Of a DNA stretch of 64,000 bases, positions 13,615 to 26,640 are shown piece after piece. Made by a program: the position numbers and the translations under genes. Location: the NCBI RefSeq assembly GCF_002443255.2, contig NW_019211457.1, positions 1,838,727-1,902,726 of the forward strand. Direction: 5' to 3'. Each line of letters begins with the position of its first letter. The first letter of the stretch is position 1. The stretch is from Varroa destructor (lineage: Eukaryota > Arthropoda > Arachnida > Mesostigmata > Varroidae). The notes beneath the pieces are model-generated. The model was not told the origin of the DNA. It ran no database searches and saw nothing but the letters and a program-made list of their open reading frames with translations.

Positions 13615-15290
13615 GTCCTTTACACTTTTTAACTTGAGAACTTCACAGCTAAACGACCTGGTGCTTATTGATTACGTAAGAACGAACACGTTTTAGTTTC
13701 GAGCACTATGCAAACTATGTAAGCCGTTTGCCAATGATCTCAAGTGTTTCTGACATCATCAGTACAATGGTTAGACTTTAACGCTGAAACAAAGTCGATG
13801 CGGCCTTCGATTTCGCTTATGCAATAATAATTATTTTGCATAAAGAGCTATTGATTGGCATCAATAGTTAACAAGAGAGTGATAACTACTACTCAATCAC
13901 TTCGACCTGCAGCCATGCTGTTCCCGTCAAATCAACGTGACGTTTCGTCTACGGCGTAAACCTTCAATTATTATATCATATATAAAAACGAACCGTTCTA
14001 CTATCTACTGGATCTCTTAGGCATCCTTGATAATGACATAGTAAATCTGTTTTCAAATAGTTTTTTCTTAGGTTAATGGATTGATCTACTGGTTGCTATG
14101 ACAAAAGTCAGCAAACAGCAACAGGTTGATTTATCTCAGTCATTAAGCAGTTCGCCATAGATCGCTTATGCGGTGTAAGCACTGGTTAAACAATATCGGT
14201 ACTATCTACTGTTCGAACGTCCCGTAGCTTCCCCACCGCGGAAAAATGAACATTGTCAAATACAGATAATCCTTGTGATGACGCTGATGGTGATGATGCA
14301 GTGGCCGTCTTGCATGGCACGATGCAGTGGCGCACTGTTGACCTAAGTGTCAGTTATAGCCGAGGTATGCTAGAGATGGTTGGAATTCAACGGTATTATG
14401 GTTAGGCCTTGCATAGGTCATCCATCGATTGGCCATAGTCCATCATTCACTAAGGGATATATCGTGAGCCTCATACCAGCGGCGGCGTTTTCCTAGCGGT
14501 GCATCATTTCATTTCCGTCATCCGTTTTGTCCCTCGGGAAAGTATCAGTTGATTTCGCTCGCTGAATAGATATACCGTTCATTTCAGGCTATAGGCTTCT
14601 GATCATAGCAACTCTGGAACCGGATTCAGCTTATCGAGCATTTCGTGCTCATCATTTACATACCAACCGCCTGTTAATTGTAGCTCGATTAATGCTAATT
14701 CTATAGCGGGCAATTGTACCATCTTTTACTAAATATCACGTTTGGACAGTGGCGAGAATGATTTTCTGTCGACGGCAAGGCATACAAGTATATGTGCGTA
14801 TTGCGGTACAATGAATCATTATTCGTTAACTACAGTCTGTGCCATTTTGTATTTGTTAAATTGACCTAACCTATCGAGGGAATCTAGATAATGTTTTCTC
14901 ATAAAGACTGGCATCCTTGTTCGTATCGACTTGGCGTTCAAGCATCATGATGGATATTTCTTAAATTTAAAGGAGTGAGACCTTCTTTATACCAGAATAA
15001 CTAGTGTTGTAATGTACACATTCGTGTGTTTGGCTACCCCCGACTACCCAAGCACGCGTCTCCTGTCAATTGCAGTTATCCTGTCTTATCCTTTCAATAT
15101 TATTTTCGTTCCTCGCTACTCTGACGTTCCTGACCGACTGTTTCGCACGGAGATTCGATCGAGCCTTCAGGTGCATATATGTGCACAGGCATCTCACCGT
15201 CGTTATAAGTCCGACGGAAAGCTAGCGCTTCACAGTTACTAATACTACTACGACTCTTGTACTACTACGAAATTCTACGTTCATTGATCT

Positions 15291-15350
15291 CCCCCCCCCC
15301 CCCCGCCCCTCCAAAAAAAAACCCCATTCCCAAAATTACCCCACCCCAAT
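15291..15350. repeat. Poly-C / poly-A low-complexity patch
   Basis: Fourteen C in a row are followed by GCCCCTCC, nine A, and a C/A-rich tail. Nothing similar occurs elsewhere in the window. It could be a genuine simple repeat or a homopolymer-related sequencing or assembly error. Confidence 0.8.
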
Positions 15351-15604
15351 CTCTGTCCTCAATGAATGTCGTACGATGTTTTCTCGTTCTTCTGGCGATG
15401 GAAGCGGCACTGCCTTCACTACTTTAGGCTACGAGAAGGCGCATAGAGAGAACGAAACCTGACAGCATCGACATCAAGGCAGATCAGCCATAGGAACCAC
15501 TGTTCAAGGTTGCTGACCCTTAGGAAGTATGGCGAGGGGGTGAAACGGATCAGTGAGAAATGGGTCCGGACTGTCTATCGATCATTATTAGGCATTTTGA
15601 TCAT

Positions 15605-15626
15605 TATATATATATATATATATATT
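15605..15626. repeat. (TA)n microsatellite
   Basis: A short TA array in non-coding DNA left of the prospero exons. Confidence 0.9.
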
Positions 15627-16720
15627 TCTATCAGTTCCTTTTAACTGAACAGGACCAATAAGGAAAGCATGATTTCTGCTTTCTTTTCCCTATTTGCGGT
15701 ATGGCATGTTTATTATTGCTTAATATTATTATCCATACATTAATAACTATGTAGCAGCTGGCTATTAGTTTGTATGACGGTACCATGCGCTCATTCAAAT
15801 GAACGTTACTGCACCTTCTCCAAGATGATGCAGCCATGGTACATCTCTCGTTCTTAATCTTGGGCTCACCGCGAGTTTCTCACCGCGTAAAAACTCCACT
15901 TCCCTGAGAATGAAGAAGCAGCCGGATTTGAATGAAGGCAGAACCGGCACTCCTATCGGATCTTGTCTACCTCGTACTGGGCTCCTTTCCTGCACTCAGT
16001 ACTTCCCCCTTGCGCCTTTACTCTGAGGTCAGGCGAAGTATAGGAGCGTCCGAGGTTAACTGTCTCAGGCGGCATAGTCCTAGCGCTCTGATGTCCTTCG
16101 TTCATCTCCTTCGACTGGAGCCACTTTTCTTCTCCTCAGAGGTTCCTCCAAGCAACCGCCGCTTTCGCCAAAGTCTGCCACGCTGGCGAAAAGTAGCTCG
16201 CCAGCCCCTCGCCTGTAATGACAAGAACACAGGATCGGACTAACCGCGTGACTTGCACAAAAATCCATCTCTAACGTCTTCCAATCATAAATATATATAT
16301 TTACTTCGATAAAAAGGGACTCGCGGTCGCTTGCTAACGGTCGTATCTGAAATCTTCTCAAGAGTTGACGATAGCTGATTTAAGCTTCCTAATCTTTGTC
16401 CTTTAATGTATTGGAGTTTAGAATCCAGTGTGTTAACATTGAAATAGTGCACTGCTTAATGTGATCTCTCCATACATTCGTGGGATGAGACGATCGGCAA
16501 TTGTTTTTGAGACAACATTGTTATTCCCAGTTCGATAGGTTTTTTATTTGATTGTGCTGCTCTTGTGGCAAGCAATGCTCCAAATAGGGAAAGTAGAACC
16601 ACGTAAAAGCCAGCCCATATGAGAGCCCAGTGTGCCAGTATAAAAGCCGTTTATATCTCAAGTGATTTGCTAACGGATTTTGAAATTACTGAAGCTGCCT
16701 AAATGAAAATTGCATTTCAT

Positions 16721-16769
16721 GTAAATATGTAATTGGAAACATTTCAAATGTTTACAATTACATATTTAC
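16721..16769. repeat. 49-bp near-perfect palindrome
   Basis: The 24-base arms at 16721-16744 and 16746-16769 are reverse complements with one mismatch, separated by a single base. It lies about 540 bp upstream of the prospero exon. It is too short and isolated to be called a transposon, though a decayed terminal-repeat relic is possible. Confidence 0.9.
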
Positions 16770-17309
16770 TTCAAAAAAAAAACGGGTCCTAAGGTATAGT
16801 TATGACCAAGAATTTTTAGCAATGTACATACAGCATAAAATTGCTTATTAAAATCGTTCATATCGAAACTATTTGTACTAGCGGATGATAGGCCGGAGGA
16901 GATACTTCCAAGAATTGGACGAGGCTAATTTTACAAATCATGTCGATTAGAGCCTTAAGAGCCTTTGAGGTGTCGTCACACGAGCACTACGATTAAGAAA
17001 GACACTAGGCCGATATAGATCTTTGCGGTGACATCGCTATATTTACCTAACGACCAAGTCCTTACAACATCAAAGATTTACCTTACGGTAGTTGCTAAAC
17101 AGACGAAATACATCATCGTTCTCTGGTTTAATTATATCGATCTTGTAGTCCTTTATACACGGTTGTCGAGACAACTTGGAACAACAACTGCTCGATATGT
17201 TGGTAATAATGTAATGAATGAATAAATAAGTCATCCCAATGAATTAATTATATGATTGTTGAGTAATTTCTATATCCGAACATTTGTATTTGATCCCGTT
17301 CTGCGACAG

Positions 17310-18230
17310 GGAATTTTACTACATTCAAATGGAGAAGTACGCCCGGCAGGCGATCAGCGAAGGCGTTCGTAACGCCGAGGACATTCGAGTTTCTCACGAC
17401 TCGGAACTTCTTCGTGTACTCAACCTCCATTACAACCGGAACAATCACATCGACGTAAGTTACATAACGTATATGTATACACAACATTTTATAGTAGGAA
17501 TCGTAAAGGCGATACCAAAACAAAGCGCTTTTGCTTAGTAATGGAAATGCCATCAGTAAGAACGAGATTATTCGATGTCTGGAGGCTCAGGACATCGTTT
17601 AATTCTATTGTCTGCTACATCTGTAACTCTGCTCTTTGCACAAAGTGGGTCATGTGTTTATGATCCTAGAAGTTTCACGGCTCGTCCATTTGAATTTTGG
17701 TTTATGCGTGGAACTACTTCAAAAATGGGGACGATTTGTGGATCGGTTATGGGGACTAGCGCCGACGGCTGGACCCAAGATCAGTTCTCAGTTCTATTTC
17801 CAGGCTTCATCTTGAAGCGTTTAGTCCTATCCTTACAGTTTAAGTTATCCCGTAACTGGGGCACGTGCTTCATTTCGGTATTGACATAACTACGTGCACC
17901 ATATTGGCTATTCAAAGACGACGCAGGAAATAGTTGCATTAATTAACCGACCTACAGCGCATGTTTGAATTGACTGACGACGTTAATCGTTTTGTCTTGT
18001 TTTTCTTCTTCGTTTTTGTTTGACTTTTTACTTATTTGCTCTCGTTTCAGGTTCCAGAAAACTTCCGCTTTGTGGTGGAGCAGACCCTCCGTGAATTTTT
18101 TAAGTCGATTCTCGCTGGGAAGGACCAGGAACAGTCTTGGAAAAAGGCTATCTACAAAATCATTGCCAGGCTGGACGACAACGTGCCCGAGTATTTCAAA
18201 TCGCCCAACTTTCTCGAGCAGCTCGAATAA
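17310..18230 (+). CDS. pros: Homeobox protein prospero, last two coding exons (3' end of gene)
   Basis: Prospero/Prox proteins are atypical homeodomain transcription factors that drive neuronal and glial differentiation and leave the cell cortex for the nucleus. Exon 17310-17454 follows a cgacag acceptor. It encodes the second half of the homeodomain, beginning at the invariant [16 protein letters not shown] motif and running to [12 protein letters not shown]. It ends at a GTAAGT donor in phase 0. The last exon, 18051-18230, follows a pyrimidine-rich tttcag and encodes the Prospero domain: [47 protein letters not shown], stop. The C-terminal 70 residues are almost identical to my recollection of Drosophila Prospero. 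The first exon starts in phase 2, so the Arg codon is split. The N-terminal coding sequence and the first half of the homeodomain were not found within the 17 kb upstream. Confidence 0.95.
17455..18050 (+). other. Last intron of prospero
   Basis: A 596-bp GT-AG intron in phase 0, with GTAAGT at its start and a long pyrimidine tract before the acceptor. A chance frame of about 100 codons inside it (17575-17889) has no splice or family support. Confidence 0.9.
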
Positions 18231-18231
18231 A
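18226..18231 (+). terminator. AATAAA hexamer overlapping the prospero stop codon
   Basis: The final Glu and stop codons (GAA TAA) followed by A create AATAAA. A working poly(A) signal here would leave almost no 3' UTR, so later signals are more likely, such as AATAAA near 18772 in the following Gln/Thr/Ser-codon-rich sequence. Confidence 0.5.
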
Positions 18232-19242
18232 AACTCTCAGTTACAGACTTGCATAGATATATCGTACGTACGAAATAGGCGACAACAGATAGACGGAACT
18301 AGAAGGAAAGACACAATTCAGACCAATCGATCATTCAATCTCGAACCCTCGCAGACCTCAACGACCTCAGCAACTGCCCGAACATCAGGGACCGCCGACA
18401 TCAGCATTAAGAAAACTGCCGACAAAACTCTATATAAGCAGCAACATTCAAACGTAGCGCTACTATCCACTAATAAGCATTATAATGATAGTAATTATAA
18501 TTCTTCAAATAACAATGAGATTGTTACCATGCCAGGTTGGTCAACCGAAATCACAGCAGGCTTTCATTGAACGTATCAGAGCTAATAACCAGAAAGCGTC
18601 TTTCTCTTATGTGACAACGGCAACAAGGATAAGAGCTACTCCACCACAGAGACAAATCGAATTGAAGCTATGTGCGATAAACGAGCCAGCCATATCAATC
18701 AATTGATTAATCAGCACTATGATAATGATTTGCATCGAGCCAAAGCAATCAAATAGCTAGGGTACAGCCGGAATAAACAAGTTGGACTGCCCCCCACTCA
18801 GCCTACTGTGACTGGGTGGCTATGCAGCCCCCCTCCAAACGGCCAATGCAGTAAAATTTTGCTAATACGAGCCTCGACCAACGACCATCGAGCAACTGAT
18901 CAACATCATCATCACATCGAGGACCCAGTAGTAGCTATAATAGGAACAGAGGAAAAGTGCAGGAAATGCAGTAAGCAAAGACCCACCGAAACAGCACACA
19001 GCGCTGTGGTGTACTGCGCAACGACGAGATGTATCGTATTGACAACCTCTACAGAATTAATGTCGACAACTAACGGGAAAGAAAACGCCGAACGTTCCAA
19101 TCCGAGCTTTAGCTCATTGCGGAAGCAGGTTACTTTGGCGGAGTCAAAAGAAGTGCTTGCCTTCGTCACGCCCTTCGCAATAGACGAAGGAACAGGAACT
19201 ACGATCATGGTCAGACAAATAACTACAGAATGTATATACGGG

Positions 19243-19274
<32 letters not shown>

Positions 19275-19500
19275 TGTGGTAGACGATGTAATTAATAAGG
19301 ACAGTTTACGAATATGGTGCAGATCGACGTGATTAGGACGGTTAGAAGACCGTTTTTGTGGCAGGGGGAAGGGAGGGATGGGGAAAGGCAAGCGCCAATA
19401 AGAAAAACGTAGCGGAGCCACCGTGCATTACGATATGCGCGGCTTGATTGCCAAGGCAAAGCGTGAAAACAAAGTGGATCAGAGAAGAGGATAACAGATA
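18231..19500 (+). other. Probable prospero 3' UTR
   Basis: This follows the prospero stop and is A/C-rich. It has open frames on both strands but no start, splice or family support. It contains a (CAG)n tract and an AATAAA near 18772. Long 3' UTRs are usual for prospero in other arthropods (from memory); the 3' end here is a guess. Confidence 0.4.
19247..19274. repeat. (CAG)n trinucleotide repeat, about 9 units
   Basis: A run of GCA/CAG in the presumed prospero 3' UTR. On the two strands it would read as poly-Ser or poly-Leu. Confidence 0.9.
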
Positions 19501-20057
19501 GATGATATCAACAATCATTGACTACGATCTCGAGATGCAGCAATTGCCTACAACGTCGATTTAAATGATGAGAGATGCATGGAAAAAGATATCCTCAACG
19601 CTGTCTGGCTAAGGCGGACAACATTTTCAGGAAGCCGAAAAACCGGAATAAAAACAAATATAATAAAAAAGAAGCGTGGAGAAGCGCATTCTAAGACCGT
19701 GCTAGCTCTTACCAGCGAGGGCGCCGAAGACATCGCGCCACGACTTAAGTTTCTATGACGAACAAAAAAAACAGACGAAGATCTTTAGACAAAAAGAGTA
19801 ATTACAGCTAATAAGGAATAGACATATCCGTAATAAAAGGAACGACTAAAACAACAAACCAACAATGAAGAACAGCAGTGGAAAAAGAGCGCAAAGGGAA
19901 CATTTTTCCCGTTCGGCACAAAACCAAAAAATGGCTAAATAGTTTGTTTACCTTTTAATGTTGCTTTTCATCAAAAAGAAAGTTCATAAAAGAGGTAAAC
20001 CACTAATTCTCATTTAAAAAAATCGAAAAGCTCAGTTTCGTCCAGCAGGCTACCTGC

Positions 20058-20375
20058 TCAGTCCCTAACAACGTCGCAGTTAGCCCTCGCAAGAGAAGAT
20101 TTGCTTTCCACATCGGAGCTAATTGTGATAACGTTCCTTACAACAGTATGAGCCGAGGTCGTAGAAGGCCTCAAAAACAACGCTTCGAATGAATAAGCCT
20201 TTCGTAGAGTCTCCGTCGCGTCGTGTATCCTTAAAGCCGCAAATATTATTCGTAATTGACCCGTTTCGACGGGATATCGTCCGTGATTAGAAATATCGAG
20301 AACTCTCGGGGGCTTCATACGTGTTCTCGATTCCTTCGTGAGCCTTTCGTAAACTTTGTAGGCTCGATCCGTCAT
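20058..20375 (-). CDS. Candidate small open reading frame, 105 codons
   Basis: Starting at the ATG at 20375, this frame encodes MTDRAYKVYERLTKESRTR and continues to DVVRD, followed by a stop. Its codons use CGA, ACG and TCG often, so it is richer in CpG than its AT-rich surroundings. A weak GTAAGG donor lies inside. It is antisense to prospero and downstream of it. I recognise no domain. It could be an exon, a decayed mobile-element fragment, or chance. Confidence 0.2.
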   Translation of the reverse strand: MTDRAYKVYERLTKESRTRMKPPRVLDISNHGRYPVETGQLRIIFAALRIHDATETLRKAYSFEALFLRPSTTSAHTVVRNVITISSDVESKSSLARANCDVVRD

Positions 20376-20453
20376 TTTCTTATTTTTTCGTTTTCTGAGA
20401 TATTTAGGCGCTGAGTGTCTCGTGTGCCTTTGCCTTTCATTGTTTTTTAATAG

Positions 20454-20454
<1 letters not shown>

Positions 20455-20512
<58 letters not shown>

Positions 20513-20516
20513 TATT
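20455..20516. repeat. (TA)n microsatellite with a CACA interruption
   Basis: A dinucleotide array of about 60 bp. It lengthens chance frames by coding Tyr-Ile runs. Confidence 0.95.
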
Positions 20517-21175
20517 TTTTTCAAATTTGTTTTTTGATATATTAATTGTAAGTGTTAACGCGTATTTTGGAGGCAATGGGCGTTCAGTGGAAACATTCCA
20601 GTATCTTTCGAGTATCTCAAAGTTTTCGTTCAGCAGGATTTTGCAGTTGTCCTAGCTGATCCTTTTGCCCTCGTTTGCCCCGCCGTTCTTACATTTCGTG
20701 GCTTTGTTCTTTTGTGTACGAAAATTAGATGGTGAACTACAAATGAGTCGTTGCTTGTTTCAACAGCGGCCCCTATCAGAGTGGGCCAATCTCACTGCTA
20801 ACCTTTTTTAATCGGACTAACTTTTTTAAGTATTTATCATACTTATTGTTATTATTAGTTCGTACAGAGGTCAGTCGACCGCCGACAGCACCAATCCAAG
20901 CAGAGAGACGTCATTCCGAATCAACAGCAGCGTGCTATGAGTAATAATAATATTGATATAAATGAACGATTTCAACGGTCAAAATGCTGTTGCACAACGA
21001 TACTAATAACATAGTAAATGTATAAGAAAACGTGCGATAACGTGGAATCTAAAAGGGGAGTGAAAAGACCGGTAAAGCAGATGCTATTAAGAAAAACACA
21101 GGGGGGAGTGCTTTTCTTAACCCTGAGAAGGCAGTCCGAATTGGAGGGGGGGTCTAACTCTCTCCAAAACCTCCA

Positions 21176-21212
21176 CATATATATATATATATATATATCG
21201 AGAGGGGGAGAT

Positions 21213-21251
<39 letters not shown>

Positions 21252-21255
21252 AAGA
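21176..21255. repeat. Compound (AT)n then (GA)n microsatellite
   Basis: An AT array passes through a G-rich joint into GA repeats interrupted by AAAG. Confidence 0.95.
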
Positions 21256-23370
21256 AAAACCCTAATGACATATTATAGAAGTACGTGACAAGATACATAA
21301 GACGCATGTTAACTCCCTCCACTAGACCTATATTTACGTTACGTTATCTCGTTAGAGGTATCTCACAAAGCGAAAAAGAAATCCACGACCTATGTACGAG
21401 TGAATTTTCGTTCGTTCAGCTGCTGCTTGCTCATGTGCGTTGAACCTTATGCTTGGGCCATTGTTCGAGAAGGACATGCAGTAGAGTCGGGGCCTATGGC
21501 CGTCTATACAATACAGAACGATACGATGTGAAAGACATAAGCCTCAGTAATAACTATTAACAATAATCATTCACGCTAACGAAGAGCACGTAACTGAACG
21601 CATATCGTTAGGTACCATAGTTCTAATGAAGAGCAGCGTGGAAATTGTCGATCGATAGTCAGATGATGTCAAATGACCTGGCGGGGTCCGATCGGTCACC
21701 GATCACAAGCTATAGGTGGCAATCCCCATTATTTACCCGATGTGAAGATCTAGTAGTTCCCTGACTTCAGCAACGTTTTCACTATGCACTAATCCCTATG
21801 TAGACAGTTTGCATCAATCCCAATCCACCGAAAGATACCAATGAGAATTTGCAGCCCGCGGCGTTCCGGGCGCGGAGCTGCAGACAACGAAAGCGACGAG
21901 TCGCGAGTCGAGTAACCGCTATGTTAACGATATAGCATAATATTTATAATATATATATACTAAATATAATCATAATTGACAAAATGGTCATCGGGTGATG
22001 CTGGGTCATGAAGGAACAGCGAGGCGAGAGTAAACCAAGAAATTGGCAATGTTTGACAAGGGATGAGGAATCGTCGAATGATTGGAAGAGACAGAAATCT
22101 CATGAATGATCTTGTTTGAAAGTCTACCAAATAAGCTAAATCGAGGTCGTTATTGATTGATATTGATAATCACACTAAATACGAGGCGGCGAGAAGCCAA
22201 TGGATGTTAACCGGTAAGGAATATTCAATGATAAAACGAGTGACTGAACTGAAAGGCGTCAATCAACCAAAGCAGCTGGCCAGCTGATTATTATCAATCA
22301 CAGTAACTAAGTACTATTGTACACGCAACAAGATCCATATTTAGAGAGTGTCGAACTAGAAAAAAAGATGATTAATATATATATATATAAATACATATGT
22401 GTAGAGTCAAGGATATATATACATACACAAACATAACACACAGATATAAACGACACGCAGTACCGAACCATAATCATAATCAATTGGAATGGAAATTTGT
22501 GCTTAAACACACCACATGTACACACGTACGATGAGCCGCTGGAGGAAACTAATTGAGGTACCCTAATTGGTCGAATTACAAGTAAACAAGGATGACCACT
22601 GTGTGAATTATTAGTGAAAACGACCATGGTGTCAATAACGTAATCATTCCTGTCGAATCTAGCGAGATCTAAAAGGCGAGAAAAAGCTTTTCTTTTTTCC
22701 TTTTTCTTTGGTCAAAGAATAATAGAAGCGAACTGCTCCACGAAAACACTGCTCGTTTGTTTTTTGTTTTTCTATCGGAAAAGGAAGAGCTTCAAAAAGC
22801 CATTTTAACTATTACACGCTATGTTTTGGCCAACTTTATGCATAAAATAAGCAAAGTGGGGTAGATATTCTATCCAAACCCGATTTGCTCAATGCTAAGG
22901 TAGATCGGCTTCGGGACAAGCAGGAGTTTGACAGGAGCTTTTAATTGTAAATAGGTTGAAGCGTGCATATAGACAGATATAGAAGCCGCTAAGCAGGGAG
23001 TGTTCCAGCTAGTCCGATTGACTAAATAGAACCGTTCGGAAGAAGTTCCTTCGTAGTTATTTTCGCTTCCCTCCCCAAATCCCCCAACTTAGGCGCGCAC
23101 ATGTTCCGGACAAAATTCAGACGCTATCGTTCTCCTCCAAGCGAATAATGATCATAATTATTTTTGTTGTGGAAAACGTAGCCATGGATAAACTACAACG
23201 CAGTGTTCCACACGTTCTCAGGGTGGAGCGACCTCACATTTATCGAATGCGTACGTATGTTTTCGTTAGCGTGGGCATGGATGTCAGTATGTAAACCCAT
23301 CGAGGATATGAGAAAAGAAAGACAACGTTTGAACAGCAACCTCTCTCGCAGTTGCGAACAGATAAACGTG

Positions 23371-23405
<35 letters not shown>
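23371..23405. repeat. (TA)n microsatellite
   Basis: A pure TA array of about 35 bp in intergenic DNA. Confidence 0.95.
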
Positions 23406-23412
<7 letters not shown>

Positions 23413-23664
23413 CATAAAAGTGTACGTATACAGCGAAAGTATATATACATATTAGATAAGTGTAAGTGAATGAATAATTATAATATGATCATTGTAATTA
23501 ATAAGTATTTTAAAAATATTGACCGCTATTCTTATTATTATATTAGACAAATGAGATAGAACCTTTGCAAAAAGAAGAAGAAGATGTAACGTATATCGGG
23601 CGGAAATCTCTAAGGTATATATACGACTGACCCATAATATGCACATGTACATGCACGTATAAAA

Positions 23665-23685
23665 TAGAGAGAGAGAGAGAGAGAG
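23665..23685. repeat. (GA)n microsatellite
   Basis: About ten GA units in intergenic DNA. Confidence 0.9.
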
Positions 23686-24789
23686 CACTCCTCCCTTGAT
23701 TATTATCTATTAATTACCTGACTTTTTTTGTCTGAACCTTTTTCTGTGCTTCTTCTATTAGTGTGAAGATATCATGATTGATAGGTTGGGAAATTTATAT
23801 ATATTTATATATATACAAATGTGGGCTAACAGTAACAATGGTAAATCTAACGGCAATTGCGGTGATATAATCGCGATGGTGATGATGTAAAAACAAAACG
23901 ATCTATAACATACGGATGGTGGCGAAAAATATGTGAAAACCCAATTGACATTCCCGCGTTTTTCTGTTTTTTTTTTTTTAGAAGACACAGTAGCGCAAGT
24001 TGGCTTCAGTCCTTTTTTTTTTTTTTTTGTATTTGCTGTTCTTAAGTCTTTCCAAGTGAATTTTTCTCAATACGGATACGGAAAGTTCGCAAGCTTCCGA
24101 TAGCCCTAAGCTGCGTTCCACCTGAACCTGGATATCGAATACACATTCACATGATATAGGGAATGAATATCACCGGTGACTTAGTAACGGTGTTATACCT
24201 TTGTCTTCCTTCGCGTAGGGAGGTTTTCGGTGGGGCGGTACTTCAACGCACCGAACCTCAAAGCGAGTACAGCATAAACCAAAGACACATCTAAAGAAAG
24301 AGAGTATGTTTACATAACATCCTCTTAAATCGAATCCGCGATAACAATTAACTTCTTGGCTTCCGCTCATCACAAACAGACACAGCCGTACACATACGAG
24401 CTTCACAGATCCACAAGTCAAACTTTCCCTTTGGCAAAGCGCGCAGCGTCAACCAGACTCGAGCACTTTGTATCATCGTAAGGCTCAATGTTAACTGGCG
24501 CCGCTGGATCCTACTTACAATGTATTATAAATTTTTACCTAGTTTTGCATCCGATTAGACTTTCGTTGCGATAACGCTACAAACATCAGCTCCGCCTGCT
24601 CGCTTTAATACAAATCCCAGCCTTCTCTTTAGGAAGGCCTGACAAGAACGGACAGCAGTTTCCAAGCACGTCAATAATATCCAATACGATAATGATTATA
24701 ACTTCAACATGATCAAGCGAGCGATGCTACAGCGCACCTGACTCAATGTCGTAAAACACAAAACAAAGAAACTCTAATAATAATAATGC

Positions 24790-24831
24790 AGAGCGAGAGC
24801 GAGAGAGAGAGAGCGAGAGAGCGAGAGCGAG

Positions 24832-24868
<37 letters not shown>
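24790..24868. repeat. (GA)n microsatellite with GAGC variants
   Basis: About 79 bp of purine-rich repeat in which GAGCGA units alternate with pure GA runs. Confidence 0.95.
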
Positions 24869-25035
24869 AAACTACTACTAACTAGTGACAGATGTGTGCT
24901 GTGCGACAGAGTAGAACATGGCCGAAATGAGACAGGAACATGTATATATCGTGTGTGATTATTTACAAGTAGCAATCACCAGTTTTTCGTCGAAAGCACG
25001 TGTCGGCAAACACTGGCGAAACACGGCAAGCGCAT

Positions 25036-25121
25036 GCACACAAACACACACACAAACACACAAACACACACACACACACACACACACACAGGCGCACACA
25101 CACACACACACGCACACACAT
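25036..25121. repeat. (CA)n microsatellite with imperfect units
   Basis: About 85 bp of CA repeat with CAAA and GGCG interruptions. Alternating purine-pyrimidine sequence of this kind can adopt Z-DNA. Confidence 0.95.
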
Positions 25122-26640
25122 ACGTATCTAAATTTTCTTCGCCTGATACAAATACAAGGTATTGATTTCATCCGATTTGCTCATATAACTGAACCGGACT
25201 CGGTCATGGGCTCAAAATAGCGAACGATCCTACACGGGACGACTGATCAAACATTGCTTAACTACGAATACATATATATTCGTAATGTCCACATAATATA
25301 ACAGACATACACATGAGTAGAAATGACACACAGAGAGCTAAAGAAATACTAATTGATGGTAATAAATGATGATAATGATGATAATATAAGAGGTAATGAA
25401 GAATCATCGCTTATTAAACAATGATGCGATGAAACGCTTGAAGATAATATAACGATAATAAATTATATTGAGGAAAGGGAATCTAGCTGGCAGCATAAAT
25501 GGGCGGTGGGAGCCCATACCGTTCCGTGTTATGAGGTAACGAAGAGACAACGGCAGACAGAGGGCACAAGCGAAAACACGTGGTAGCAAATAAGAAAAAC
25601 GCCTGAATAGATATGCTGTAATGCGGACGATAAAATTGATAACAATATTTATGACGATGAGAATGCTGAAAAAATATGTACTATAAGTTATTTGTAATAT
25701 TGTATATAGCACTCGACCACACCAAAAAGGAAGTAACTCGCCGTGACCGCACAGCCGCCTTTACGGGACGCCGGACTTTTCGACGAAGTGACGATGACAA
25801 ATAGTAACAATGACAATGAGGTGGTTGGGGATGATGACGCGGGAGTACAACGACGTTTCATAGATGGAAATAATCACCGTAGATAAATCATTGTACTACC
25901 ATATTATTATTATTATTAGTAATGTGTGAGAGTGAGAGAGAGCAGAAGGCGAACGGAATACAGAGACGAACTACCCCACCACTCCCCATGTCCCCCACAC
26001 ATAAATAAGTATTGGGCGTCCATGGGGCCGTGCGGACGCAGGCGGCCGTTAACCCCTCGTTACTCGAAGAAAGAAGTCAATAAACATCAACAGCAACAAA
26101 ACAAAAGTATTCCACTATTGTCAATGAAAATGCTATTTCTCCCTAGATATTTATAGTAGTAGGTCTGATACGAGTAGAATAATTAACAATGAATAACTGT
26201 AGGTCTGCGTTTTTCAACTAAATTTAAGGTATTCTTTTATTAATTAAGCATTTCCAGGGTACTGTAGTGGTTGGTTTAGTATGTAATTACTAGATTGTGA
26301 TTTTATTAGATACTGAATCTAGTGTTTGTTAACGAAGTGGTTCGTGCGTTTCGGTGAAATTGTCATACTAAGAGGGATTTTGAGGGAGGTGAGTTGCCTT
26401 TATTAGACCCAAGTTTAGATAAGATTGAATGGCGCGTTTTATTTAATGTAATGATGTAGGAGACAAGTGCAATTACCATGATCAGCGCCCCTTCAAAGTG
26501 TCTTTATAGTCGGACGCTTTGCGTAATGTTACGTCTTTTCGTATAATAGGTAACACGTATAAACCCATCATATTATTTGGGTTTTATTTTAGACAAATTA
26601 AGCACACTTCTACTATAGTCTATTAGAGTTCAATGTATTT

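Noticed and set aside
17992..18570. 192-codon plus-strand frame overlapping the last prospero exon
   Set aside because: It reads the prospero exon in the wrong frame and then its 3' UTR; the conserved frame is unambiguous.
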